NCBI GenBank assembly: GCA_001314705.1
Contig: LJSU01000009.1
Location: 124,001 to 188,000, forward strand
Direction of reading: 5' to 3'
Source of the DNA: Rhodobacteraceae bacterium HLUCCO07
Lineage (GTDB): Bacteria > Pseudomonadota > Alphaproteobacteria > Rhodobacterales > Rhodobacteraceae
DNA: 64,000 bases
Shown one piece after another: positions 34,719 to 42,881 of this stretch. The position numbers and the translations under genes are program-made. Position 1 is the first letter of the stretch. Every line of letters starts with the position of its first letter. The notes below the pieces were generated by a model. The model was given only the letters and a program-made list of their open reading frames with translations. It did not search any database and had not been told where the DNA came from.

Positions 34719-35463
34719 GATAGACCTCCCTCACACGTGCATCAGCGCGCACCTCATGCGGCTCGCCCGAAGCGATTATTTCGCCGTGGTGCAGCACCGT
34801 GAGGCGCGTCGCCAGACCGAAAACGACCTCCATGTCATGCTCGGTCAGCAAGAGCGTCAGCCCGTAACGCTCACGCACCTGCGAAACCAACCGAACCGCC
34901 TCGGCCCTGTCTGACGGAGACATGCCCGCCGTCGGCTCATCGAGCATCAGTATCTGAGGGCGCAGCGCAAGGCTCATCGCAAGTTCGAGCCGCTTCTTGT
35001 CGCCATGCGACAAGGTGCCGGCAGATTCGTCGCGCGTATCCTCAAGTCCCAGCTCGAGCACCAGGCGCTCGGCCTCGTCCATCACTGCGTGGCGTGGTGC
35101 GATGTGACCGAAGCTCGACCATAACCCTTTGTCCTTGCGTTCGCGGGTCTCGATCGCAACGATCAGGTTTTCGAATGCCGACATCATCGGAAATATGCGT
35201 GCCACCTGGAACGAACGCCCGATTCCGCGCTGCACCCGCTCCCAGCCGGCCAATTGCGTTACGTCGTCCCCGGCCAATGTGATCGTGCCACTATTGATCC
35301 TTGTTTCACCGCTCAGGCAGCGGAAGAGGGTGGTCTTGCCGGCGCCATTCGGCCCGATCACCACATGAGCCTCACCATCTTCGAGATCGAAGTCGACGTT
35401 TTCCAGCACCTTGACAAGCCCGTAGGATTTATGGATCGCGCGGGCTTCCATGATCCGTGTCAT
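34705..35463 (-). CDS. Branched-chain-type ABC transporter ATPase (LivG-like)
   Basis: A 252-residue ATPase. Walker A GPNGAGKTTLFRCL, Q-loop region GIGRSFQVARIF, signature LSHGDKKRLELAMSL, Walker B ILMLDEPTAGMS and switch LTEHDMEVV are visible. The FQVARIF and LEHGDKK-like signature are typical of LivG. Starts at the last base of the LivM stop (ATGA overlap). The next gene, LivF, overlaps it by 14 bases. Confidence 0.92.
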   Translation of the reverse strand: MTRIMEARAIHKSYGLVKVLENVDFDLEDGEAHVVIGPNGAGKTTLFRCLSGETRINSGTITLAGDDVTQLAGWERVQRGIGRSFQVARIFPMMSAFENLIVAIETRERKDKGLWSSFGHIAPRHAVMDEAERLVLELGLEDTRDESAGTLSHGDKKRLELAMSLALRPQILMLDEPTAGMSPSDRAEAVRLVSQVRERYGLTLLLTEHDMEVVFGLATRLTVLHHGEIIASGEPHEVRADARVREVYLGQH

Positions 35464-36488
35464 TGGCCTGCCTCCGTTTTTCCGGATTGTTCATGTTGGG
35501 CTGGACTTGAGCCCTCTGCCATCCGCCTTGCCTTTTTTCGTCGACGCTTGAGCAGCCCCAGAAGGCCACCGGGGATCATGAGAACGACTGCCAATAGCAA
35601 TATGCCGACGGTGATCTCGGACAGGCCCTGCATCGTGCGCGTTCCAAAGTCGATTGTACCGAAGAGTATTGCCCCAACAGCAGGGCCCCAAAAGTATCCG
35701 GCCCCCCCCAGCAGCGTGAACAGAATGGGTTGCGTCGAAACGGTCCAGTATGCGATCTCGGGAGACGCGATCTGGGTAAACGGCACCATGACTGCACCGC
35801 AGAACGCAGCGATGCTGCCGGAAAGCACGAAAGCTGTCAGTTGCCAGACCTGGACATGCACACCCAGAAATGCCGTGCGGGTCATGTCTTGACGAATGGC
35901 TTGGATCAAACGGCCTGCCGGCGAGTTCTGAAAGCACCACAACATCATTGCGACCAGCGCCATCACGACAATGATGAAGTAATAGTAAGAGGTCGCGCTT
36001 GTCAGATCGATACTGAACACACCCAGGTCGATAACGGGTCGGCGAATGCCGACCAATCCGTCATTGCGACCCAAGAAGGTGGTTTTGGTGATCAAGATGT
36101 GGACAAGCTCGGAAAAGGCCAGGGTCAGAACGGCGAAATAGACACCGCTCGCCCGCCTCAGGGCGATGATCCCGAAAAGCAGCGCGATGAGCCCACCGCA
36201 GGCGGCGCCGAGCGCCAGCCCTATGACGAAGGGCACTTCAGGCATGCGAAGTGAAACGACTGCCATGGCATAGGCCCCGCCACCGAAGAACATCGCATGG
36301 CCAAAACTGAGAAGCCCAGCACCCGAGAACAGCAGGTTCCAGGACAGACCGAAAACGATGTTGATCGCAACCAGGCCGGCGAGAAACATCAAGCCGCTAT
36401 TGGCTACAAATGGCACCACGGCAAAGGCGGCGAGGCCGCATCCCGCGATCATGAGATTGGTGCGAAACCTTGCGCGATAGTCGATCAT
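35460..36488 (-). CDS. Branched-chain-type ABC transporter permease (LivM-like)
   Basis: A 342-residue permease with about ten hydrophobic segments, including the LivM signature NLLFSGAGLLSFGHAMFFGGGAYAM and FAVLTLAFSELVHILI. The start is the ATG overlapping the LivH stop (ATGA); longer frames run into LivH and are rejected. The C-terminus is Lys/Arg-rich (LKRRRKKARRM), a cytosolic tail that could contact the ATPases. Confidence 0.92.
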   Translation of the reverse strand: MIDYRARFRTNLMIAGCGLAAFAVVPFVANSGLMFLAGLVAINIVFGLSWNLLFSGAGLLSFGHAMFFGGGAYAMAVVSLRMPEVPFVIGLALGAACGGLIALLFGIIALRRASGVYFAVLTLAFSELVHILITKTTFLGRNDGLVGIRRPVIDLGVFSIDLTSATSYYYFIIVVMALVAMMLWCFQNSPAGRLIQAIRQDMTRTAFLGVHVQVWQLTAFVLSGSIAAFCGAVMVPFTQIASPEIAYWTVSTQPILFTLLGGAGYFWGPAVGAILFGTIDFGTRTMQGLSEITVGILLLAVVLMIPGGLLGLLKRRRKKARRMAEGSSPAQHEQSGKTEAGQ

Positions 36489-37372
36489 GCGGTTTGCTCC
36501 TTGCCCATGATGCCTTCCGGCTTGACCAGGAGGATGATGGCCAGCGCCAAGAGGAAAAAGATTCCCGGGTATTGCGGAAAGAAGTAGGTTCCAAAGCTTT
36601 CGATCAGCCCCAGCAACAGAGCGCCCAGAAACGCACCTCGGATGGATCCCATGCCCCCGACGATCACCACACCAAAAGCCTGCAAAAGGAAGATCCCGCC
36701 CAGCTCCGGCGAAAGACTCTGGTTCGGCATCAACAGCGCACCGGCGACACCAGCCATCGCGAAACTGAAGATCACGGTGATCAGGTAGATCCGCTTGACG
36801 TTCAATCCAAGAAGCTGCGCCATCCATGGATCGGCGGCGACGACGCGGATCAGCTGGCCCAACTGGGTGCGCGAAATGAACAGCTCAAGCCCGATATAGG
36901 CTAAAACCCCGCACAAGATGATGAAGATGGTAAAGGTCGGCATGAATACATTGCCCACGAACACGACCGAGTTCAGCGCGGGTGGCGGCGTCACACCAAG
37001 GTAGTTCAATCCCCAGATCAACTGGACAGCTCCGCCGCAGACCAGCAGCAACGCATAAGTGGCGATCAGCGAGTAAGCGTCCTCGACGTCGCGCAAACGG
37101 CGAAAGACCAGTGCATCAACCGCCCAACCCAAAAGTCCGACGACGAGACCGGCCAGCATTGCACCAACCAGGTAAAGCCAGAGCGGCAAGGATCCCCCCA
37201 TGCCTGTCATGAGCGAATAAGACACATATGCCCCGATCATGAAGAACCCTCCATGAGCAAAGTTCAGTATGTGCAGAATACCGAAAATCAGGGTCAGCCC
37301 GGCCGCGACAAGAAAGGTCGCCATGGCCCAGGCCAGCCCGTTGAACACGGTCAGGCCGATGTCATACAGCAT
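36485..37372 (-). CDS. Branched-chain-type ABC transporter permease (LivH-like)
   Basis: A 295-residue permease with eight hydrophobic segments. Typical LivH sequence: NGLAWAMATFLVAAGLTLIFGILHILNFAHGGFFMIGAYV near the N-terminus and GGMGSIRGAFLGALLLGLIESF near the C-terminus, the EAA-like loop. A 10-bp hairpin lies between this gene and the upstream binding-protein gene. Confidence 0.92.
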   Translation of the reverse strand: MLYDIGLTVFNGLAWAMATFLVAAGLTLIFGILHILNFAHGGFFMIGAYVSYSLMTGMGGSLPLWLYLVGAMLAGLVVGLLGWAVDALVFRRLRDVEDAYSLIATYALLLVCGGAVQLIWGLNYLGVTPPPALNSVVFVGNVFMPTFTIFIILCGVLAYIGLELFISRTQLGQLIRVVAADPWMAQLLGLNVKRIYLITVIFSFAMAGVAGALLMPNQSLSPELGGIFLLQAFGVVIVGGMGSIRGAFLGALLLGLIESFGTYFFPQYPGIFFLLALAIILLVKPEGIMGKEQTA

Positions 37373-37394
37373 CTATTTTGCTCCGGTTGGCTAG

Positions 37395-37417
37395 GGGCGG
37401 GGAAAGATTCCCCGCCC
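37395..37417. other. Strong intercistronic hairpin between the binding-protein and LivH genes
   Basis: GGGCGGGGAA-AGA-TTCCCCGCCC is a perfect 10-bp inverted repeat with a three-base loop, in the 64-base gap downstream of the binding-protein gene. There is no T-run on the minus strand, so termination is unlikely; it more likely stabilises the 3' end of the binding-protein mRNA after processing and keeps the permeases less abundant. Confidence 0.65.
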
Positions 37418-37436
37418 GGACTCTCGCATCCCCTGC

Positions 37437-38702
37437 TCAGAGGGCCTCAGTGTCCAGCATCTGGCCGGGACGCGCGGCCTCGATGACCTTCTCACCATCA
37501 AGCGAAACATAGTCGGTCACTTCAAAACCGTCGGGTGCCGAGGTCGAGGGCTCGATGAATGCCAGTTCGGCATTCTTGATGGCTTGGTTGTCCTCGGCCC
37601 GGATGTGGCGCACCCCGGTGGCGCTGTCAAAGCTCAGTCCCTTGAGTGCCGCGATGACGTCGCCGGTTTCGGTGCTGTCCGCCTTTTCGATCGCACCCGC
37701 ATAGGCCAGTATCGCGGCATGGGCCTCGGCCGCCCAGCCCATCGGATACTTGTCTCCGGTTCTTTCCACATAACGCTCATACAGGTTGTCGGAAAGCGGA
37801 TTGCCCTTGTTGGCCTCGAAATACCAATGGAACCCAGACCAGTGCGCGGGCGTTTCTTCCTTCATCGCGGTCGCCACGAGAAACTCATTTGCAGAGTCAA
37901 GCAGGACGTCGATCTTGTCGAAGAGCCCGAACGGGTTGGCTTGCTGATAGAGCGTGACCGCATCACCCCCATAGACCGAGGTGTAGATGCCTTCGACATC
38001 CTGGCGCATCGCTTGCGCGATGTAGTTGCGATAGTCGCCTGACCCGTAAGGGACCAGGATCGGGTCCGAAATGACCGCCTCTTCTCCGGTCAATTCCGGA
38101 ATGACCTTGCGCATGGTCGCTTCGAAGATCTTCCAGGTGGTGCGCCCGTATTCATGATCCGGGATGATCCCGCCCCATTTGCGCAACTCGGGCCGGCTGG
38201 TCGCGATATGCCGCACCAACCCTGCGTTCCGGCTGACCGGACTGTCGCCCACGCGGAATACATGCGGGTTGTAGTTCTCGTGATTGAGCTTTTCGGTGCC
38301 GGCCCCCGAGGTGATGACAACGCCACCCTCGCTCTCCATGAGAGACCCCATGGCCAAGGCCACGGCACTCGAGATGGTGCCGAGCTGCAAGTTGGCTCCC
38401 TCTCCGATCAGTTCGCGTGCCGCCACGGAAGCGTCGTTGGGGTTCGCCTTCGAATCTCGGAACATCAACGCAACTTCGCGCCCGTTGATTCCGCCATTCG
38501 CATTGACGTGTTCAACCGCGATCTCCGCTCCTTCGCGCACGAAATTGCCGATCAGTTGCGCAGGGCCGCTCAACGGGGTCACGACACCGATGTTGATCGG
38601 TCCCGATTGCGCCACCGCGCTGCGCAGGTTGACAAAAGGCATTGCCATGCCCGCAACTGCCATGCCCTTGACCAAGGCACGCCGGTTCATCTTGTTAGCC
38701 AT
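37437..38702 (-). CDS. Periplasmic substrate-binding protein of the Liv-type transporter
   Basis: A 421-residue binding protein (LivK/Peripla_BP_6 type). The signal begins MANKMNRRALVKGMAVAGMAM with a twin-arginine motif (NRRALVK), and cleavage is likely after SAVAQ near residue 32. The fold is recognisable from GPINIGVVTPLSGPAQLIGNF and AEIAVEHVNANGGINGREV. Such proteins in catabolic operons often bind aromatic or fatty acids rather than amino acids; the ligand is unknown. Confidence 0.9.
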   Translation of the reverse strand: MANKMNRRALVKGMAVAGMAMPFVNLRSAVAQSGPINIGVVTPLSGPAQLIGNFVREGAEIAVEHVNANGGINGREVALMFRDSKANPNDASVAARELIGEGANLQLGTISSAVALAMGSLMESEGGVVITSGAGTEKLNHENYNPHVFRVGDSPVSRNAGLVRHIATSRPELRKWGGIIPDHEYGRTTWKIFEATMRKVIPELTGEEAVISDPILVPYGSGDYRNYIAQAMRQDVEGIYTSVYGGDAVTLYQQANPFGLFDKIDVLLDSANEFLVATAMKEETPAHWSGFHWYFEANKGNPLSDNLYERYVERTGDKYPMGWAAEAHAAILAYAGAIEKADSTETGDVIAALKGLSFDSATGVRHIRAEDNQAIKNAELAFIEPSTSAPDGFEVTDYVSLDGEKVIEAARPGQMLDTEAL

Positions 38703-38746
38703 TCCAGTCTCCTCCCTAGATGGTGATCCAACCTTCGCGGTCAGAT

Positions 38747-39544
38747 CTATTCCCCCGTGAACACGGGTTTGCGCTTTTCGCGGAATGCGGCGACCGCCTC
38801 GCGATGATCCTTCGAAACGTTCGACATGGACTCGTAGGCAACGCCGGTATCCATGATGGAATGGGCCAGTTGCTTGAGCCCGATATTGGTCGTCACTTTT
38901 GTCCAGCGAATTGCCTTGCGCGCACCAGATGCCAGACGGTGCGCGAGAGCGTAGACATCCTCGTCAAGCTTGTCGGCCGGCACGGCGCGGTTGATCAAGC
39001 CCATCTGCGCCGCCTCGGCGGCCGGAATGGGATCGCCGGTGAGCAGGTATTCCTTGGCTCGCAAGTAGCCGATCATCTGCGGCCAGAGGATCGCACCACC
39101 GTCACCTGCGACAAGGCCGATCGACACATGCGGATCGCCGATCTTGGCCGTGTCCGCCGCAACGACGACATCACAGGTCAGTGCAATGGTGGCGCCCAGG
39201 CCGATGGCATGACCGTTCATCCGGCAAATCAGAGGCTTTTCCATGTCAAGCTGACTGAAAATGATGCGCTTGGCTTCGACCGCCGTCACCTCGAAGCGCG
39301 CGGGATCGTCGATTGCGTCCTGCATCCAGTCCACATCACCCCCGGCGCAAAATGCGCGGCCCGCCCCTGTCAGAACGATCACGTCCGAGTCCGGATCGTC
39401 ATTCAGATCGACGAACACGCTGGAAAGTTCCGAATGCAGCTTGGCATTCACCGCGTTCAGCGTTTCCGGCAGGTTCAAGGTCACGGTCAGCACCCGGCCG
39501 TCGCGCTTGAACGTCATCGTCTCGTATTTTTCAAACCTGTCCAT
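38747..39544 (-). CDS. Crotonase-family enoyl-CoA hydratase/isomerase
   Basis: A 265-residue crotonase starting MDRFEKYETMTFKRDGR, with AGGAG upstream. The oxyanion hole segment is LTGAGRAFCAGGDVDWMQDA, and HAIGLGATIALTCDVVVAA is typical. Of the two catalytic Glu residues of classical hydratases, the second is retained in AKEYLLTGDPIPAAEAAQMGL, but the first position holds His in GDPHVSIGLVAGDGG. So hydratase activity is probable but not certain; another crotonase reaction is possible. It is the third gene of the operon. Confidence 0.85.
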   Translation of the reverse strand: MDRFEKYETMTFKRDGRVLTVTLNLPETLNAVNAKLHSELSSVFVDLNDDPDSDVIVLTGAGRAFCAGGDVDWMQDAIDDPARFEVTAVEAKRIIFSQLDMEKPLICRMNGHAIGLGATIALTCDVVVAADTAKIGDPHVSIGLVAGDGGAILWPQMIGYLRAKEYLLTGDPIPAAEAAQMGLINRAVPADKLDEDVYALAHRLASGARKAIRWTKVTTNIGLKQLAHSIMDTGVAYESMSNVSKDHREAVAAFREKRKPVFTGE

Positions 39545-39566
39545 GTCTCTCCTCCCAATGTCTCGT

Positions 39567-40625
39567 TCATCCACTCGCGCTCAGCAGGGTTTGCCGATGC
39601 GTTTCGCCACCGCCCAACATGACTTGCAACATCTTGATCCGCCGAAGCCCTGCTCCCAACGGCAGATCATCGGTCATGCCGACACCGCCATGAAGCTGGA
39701 TCGCCTCTTTCGCGATATGCAGGGCACGGTCTATACTGCCCGTCACAGCCTGGGAAAGCGGGCGCGACTGCGCGTTGCCTTCCTCTGCCGCCCGGGCCGT
39801 TGCCAGAGCGAGCGAGCGGATCTCCTCCAGTGCGATGAACATGTCCGCCAGCCGATGTTGCAGTGCCTGGAAGCGGCCGATGGGCTGTCCGAATTGCTCG
39901 CGCTGCTTGACATAGGTGAGTGTCGCGTCGAAGAGCGACTTGCATAGACCGGTGCATTCTGCCGTCATCGTTGCCGCATGACAAAGGCGCGCCCTATCCT
40001 GCACCGTCCGCGCCGGATCACCAGAAGCAAGGATCATCTCGGGGCGCACGGCCATTTCCGAGAGTGCGAGGTCAACCTGGGTGGTGCCATCCATGGCGCG
40101 AAAACCGTGCTTGCCGATCCCGTCGGCATCTGCGTCGATCAGAACCGTGATATCATCAAGCGCAAGCACGACGACCTCCGCGGCATCGCCCATCGCAACC
40201 GCCGGAAATCGCCCGGACAGGCGAATATCGGACCCCGTTCGGCGGACCTCAAGGTTGCTTGCCATCTCTGGCAACAGCCCACAGGCCAACTTTTGTCCGG
40301 CCATAATTTCGGCCAGCAGGTCGGGCGCCCCCCCGCTCTCCTCAAGCATGTTGAGCGCCATGAAAACGGGCGTCAGGCGCCCTGCCAATGGCGTCGATGC
40401 TGCGCCTTCGATGACCACCGCCATCTCGCGGGATCCACCAAATCCGCCGGCGGATTCGCTCACGCCGGCCGAAAGCCAGCCCAATTCGGCGATCTGGCGC
40501 CAGCCGTCGGGGTCATGATGCGCTTCGGCGCCACCGTTGGGTCCGGTTCGATCGGAATTGTCCGCCACGAGCCGCGCAACGCTCTGCGCAAGCATGGTTT
40601 GTTCGTCGGTCAGGTTCAGTTTCAC
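39567..40625 (-). CDS. Acyl-CoA dehydrogenase, smaller subunit of a pair
   Basis: A 352-residue acyl-CoA dehydrogenase, short for the family (usually 380-400), with a GTG start. The C-terminal region YVKQREQFGQPIGRFQALQHRLADM and AIQLHGGVGMTDDLPLG are recognisable, but the central beta-domain is abbreviated. It lies 12 bases downstream of a full-length dehydrogenase. Paired, unequal dehydrogenases of this kind form heterotetramers in steroid side-chain degradation, where only one partner is catalytic; whether this applies here is inference. Confidence 0.85.
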   Translation of the reverse strand: MKLNLTDEQTMLAQSVARLVADNSDRTGPNGGAEAHHDPDGWRQIAELGWLSAGVSESAGGFGGSREMAVVIEGAASTPLAGRLTPVFMALNMLEESGGAPDLLAEIMAGQKLACGLLPEMASNLEVRRTGSDIRLSGRFPAVAMGDAAEVVVLALDDITVLIDADADGIGKHGFRAMDGTTQVDLALSEMAVRPEMILASGDPARTVQDRARLCHAATMTAECTGLCKSLFDATLTYVKQREQFGQPIGRFQALQHRLADMFIALEEIRSLALATARAAEEGNAQSRPLSQAVTGSIDRALHIAKEAIQLHGGVGMTDDLPLGAGLRRIKMLQVMLGGGETHRQTLLSASG

Positions 40626-40637
40626 GTGACTCTTGCC

Positions 40638-41795
40638 TCAACCCAGGCCAAGCGCGTGCTTGGCAATGATATTTCGCTGAATCTCGTTGCTGCCGCCCCA
40701 GATGGTCGGCGCACGCTGGAACAAGAACTCGGAGACGATCCCCATGTTTCGCAACGCCTCTGCCGCGGGATCGTTCGTCTCCGCTTCGAGTCGCGCCACA
40801 TCGTAGGCAATGGCCTGTGGACCCAATGCATCGACCGTGCATTCGGCTATGGATTGCACAATGGTCGATCCCCTGAGCTTGAGGATCGAGGCCTCGAACC
40901 CGGGCGCGGACCCGTCCATCACCGCGTCCAGCATTCGCAGCGTGGTCCATTCCAAGGCCAGCAGATCAGTTTCGAGCTTGTTCAACTGCGTCCTGAAATG
41001 CGGATCCTCGTCGAGGTGTCGCTCGGCCATGACAGCACGCAATCGGTCCAGCATGCGCTTTGCCTTGCCAATCTCGGCAGAAAGGACACGCTCGTGGCCG
41101 AGAAGGAACTTGGCATAAGTCCAGCCCGCGTTTTCCTCGCCCACAAGATTTTCCGCGGGAACGCGAACATTATCGAAAAAAACCTGGTTCAGGTGATGTG
41201 CGCCCTCGATCGACCGGATCGGCCGGATGGACACGCCCGGAGACTTCAGGTCGATCAGAAGGAAGGAAATCCCGCGCTGTGGCTTGACCTTGGGATCGGT
41301 GCGCACCAGCGCAAAGATCCAATCGGCCCAATGCGCCATCGAGGTCCAGATCTTGGCCCCGTTGACCACGTAGCTGTCGCCGTCGCGTTCGGCGCGGGTG
41401 GACAATTTCGCCAGATCCGACCCAGCGCCCGGCTCTGAATAGCCCTGGCACCAGAATACTTCGTTCGAAACGATACCCGGCAAGTGCCGTGCCTTCTGTT
41501 CTTCGCTGCCATAGGTGTAGATCACCGGGCCGACATAGTTGACGCCGAATGGCAAAAGCCAGGGCGCACCGGCACGGGTGGTCTCTTCCTGGAAGATATA
41601 GCTTTGTGCAGGTGACCAGTCGCAGCCTCCGAACTGTTTCGGCCAGAAACCTGCGATCCAGCCCTTGGCCGCCAAGATATCCTGCCAATGCATGTGGTCG
41701 TCACGCTGCAAGGGGCGACCCGACATGACCTTGTCACGAATATCGGCTGGCAAGCGCTCTTTGGTGAACGCCCGCACTTGCTGCCTGAAGGTCAT
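40638..41795 (-). CDS. Acyl-CoA dehydrogenase, full-length member of a pair
   Basis: A 385-residue FAD-dependent acyl-CoA dehydrogenase, first gene of the operon. FAD/substrate-region motifs include GYSEPGAGSDLAKLSTRAERDGD and WTSMAHWADW, and the C-terminus has the typical RAPTIWGGSNEIQRNIIAKHALGL. The start MTFRQQVRAFTKER is preceded by GGGAGG. Substrate is unknown; a neighbouring operator and the Liv transporter suggest a transported carboxylic acid. Confidence 0.88.
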   Translation of the reverse strand: MTFRQQVRAFTKERLPADIRDKVMSGRPLQRDDHMHWQDILAAKGWIAGFWPKQFGGCDWSPAQSYIFQEETTRAGAPWLLPFGVNYVGPVIYTYGSEEQKARHLPGIVSNEVFWCQGYSEPGAGSDLAKLSTRAERDGDSYVVNGAKIWTSMAHWADWIFALVRTDPKVKPQRGISFLLIDLKSPGVSIRPIRSIEGAHHLNQVFFDNVRVPAENLVGEENAGWTYAKFLLGHERVLSAEIGKAKRMLDRLRAVMAERHLDEDPHFRTQLNKLETDLLALEWTTLRMLDAVMDGSAPGFEASILKLRGSTIVQSIAECTVDALGPQAIAYDVARLEAETNDPAAEALRNMGIVSEFLFQRAPTIWGGSNEIQRNIIAKHALGLG

Positions 41796-41846
41796 GTCCT
41801 CCCTAGACCATCCTGCGTCCAAACCCGATCCTCCCTCGCTTCGAAC

Positions 41847-41867
41847 TGATTACTGATTCAGTATTCA
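41847..41867. promoter_or_regulatory. 21-bp palindromic operator of the catabolic operon
   Basis: TGA-T-TACTGA-T-TCAGTA-T-TCA: apart from three single-base spacers, every base has its symmetrical partner. It lies about 50 bases upstream of the first gene's ATG, where a promoter would be expected. The TetR regulator in the operon (31626-32264) is the obvious candidate to bind it. Prediction only. Confidence 0.65.
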
Positions 41868-42191
41868 TTTATCATGCTGTTTTGCGCAGACCTGTCAACG
41901 ACCATTTTGGATTCGTGGATTCGAAACCTGTGGCGCAAGCCAAGCGGGTGGGGGCGAGTCATCGCATTCCATTGATATCTTGTCTTTTCGCGCTACGTAT
42001 GAACGCGAAAATCTTGTGAAACGGCGCCGGACACCGACGTTCGGATCAAAGCGCAGCGATAGCCGGACTACTGAAGACCACGCATACCGCTATTCAAACA
42101 TTGTCCGCGCTGAGCTGCCGATACGATTCGTGCATATCGCGCATCCTCGCGTTTCGTGGAGTCACGGGCTTGCGGCATATCAGGGCGGGGA
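41868..42191. other. Spacer without recognised gene
   Basis: About 320 bases between the operator of the catabolic operon and the end of the pseudouridine synthase gene. Composition is mixed, with short AT-rich stretches. No open frame with convincing composition, tRNA or terminator with a T-run is visible. Confidence 0.4.
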
Positions 42192-42881
42192 TCACCAGGG
42201 GTCCTGCGCCTGGACAGGTCGCCACTTTCCGGGTGCGAGGGTGCCCAGCCGCCAATCGCCGATGGCCACCCTGATCAATCGCAAGGTGGGATGACCCGCC
42301 GCGGCGGTCATGCGCCGAACCTGGCGGTTGCGGCCTTCGGTGATGGTGAGTTCGATCCAGCTGTCGGGAACGGTCTTGCGCTGGCGCACGGGTGGCGTGC
42401 GGGGCCAGAGCCATTCCGGTTCGGGAATCAGTCGCGCGTGGGCAGGGCGGGTCAGGCCGTCCCTGAGCATGACACCCCGACAGAGGGAGTCGAGCGCGGA
42501 TGCGTCGGGGATGCCTTCGACCTGGGCGAGGTAGGTCTTGGGCAGCTTGAAGCGCGGGTTGGAAATGCTCGCCTGCAAGGCGCCGTTATCGGTCAGCAGC
42601 AAAAGCCCCTCGCAGTCGCGATCGAGCCGACCGGCGGGGTAAACTCCCTTTTCGGAAATGTAATCGCCAAGCGTCGGGCGCGGCGGATCGGATCGGTCGG
42701 TGAACTGGGTCAGCACGCCATAGGGTTTGTTGAAGAGGATCAGTCGGGGGGCGGTCTCGGGCGGGGAAGAGCGGGGGCCAGCCCCCGCACCCCCGGAGTA
42801 TTTCGGGCAAGATGAAGGGGCTGAACCGGGTTTGCGGCGCGGTTTGCGCGCCGGGCCCCGGCCGGGGTCACGCGTTGCCAT
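42192..42881 (-). CDS. 23S rRNA pseudouridine synthase (RluE-like) with an extended N-terminus
   Basis: A 229-residue synthase of the RsuA/RluB/E/F family. The catalytic aspartate is in [20 protein letters not shown], with [12 protein letters not shown] and [18 protein letters not shown] also typical. There is no S4 domain, which fits RluE. I place the start at the ATG 42879-42881, overlapping the trpE stop by 14 bases, because no other ATG or GTG start precedes RLILFNKP. The result is a roughly 45-residue N-terminal extension ([17 protein letters not shown]...) that encodes the repeat at 42796-42817. Confidence 0.8.
   Translation of the reverse strand: MATRDPGRGPARKPRRKPGSAPSSCPKYSGGAGAGPRSSPPETAPRLILFNKPYGVLTQFTDRSDPPRPTLGDYISEKGVYPAGRLDRDCEGLLLLTDNGALQASISNPRFKLPKTYLAQVEGIPDASALDSLCRGVMLRDGLTRPAHARLIPEPEWLWPRTPPVRQRKTVPDSWIELTITEGRNRQVRRMTAAAGHPTLRLIRVAIGDWRLGTLAPGKWRPVQAQDPW
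42796..42817 (-). repeat. Short 3'-end repeat, copy 2, inside the RluE-like N-terminus
   Basis: Identical to the copies at 12908 and 47576. On the minus strand the repeat is followed by a strong hairpin at about 42774-42791 (GCGGGGGC-TG-GCCCCCGC). It lies just after trpE, but, unlike the other copies, it is translated ([13 protein letters not shown]) if the pseudouridine synthase starts at 42881. Confidence 0.75.

Noticed and set aside
35460-36827. LivM as a 455-residue protein
   Set aside because: The extra N-terminus lies in LivH in another frame; the ATG overlapping the LivH stop gives a standard LivM.
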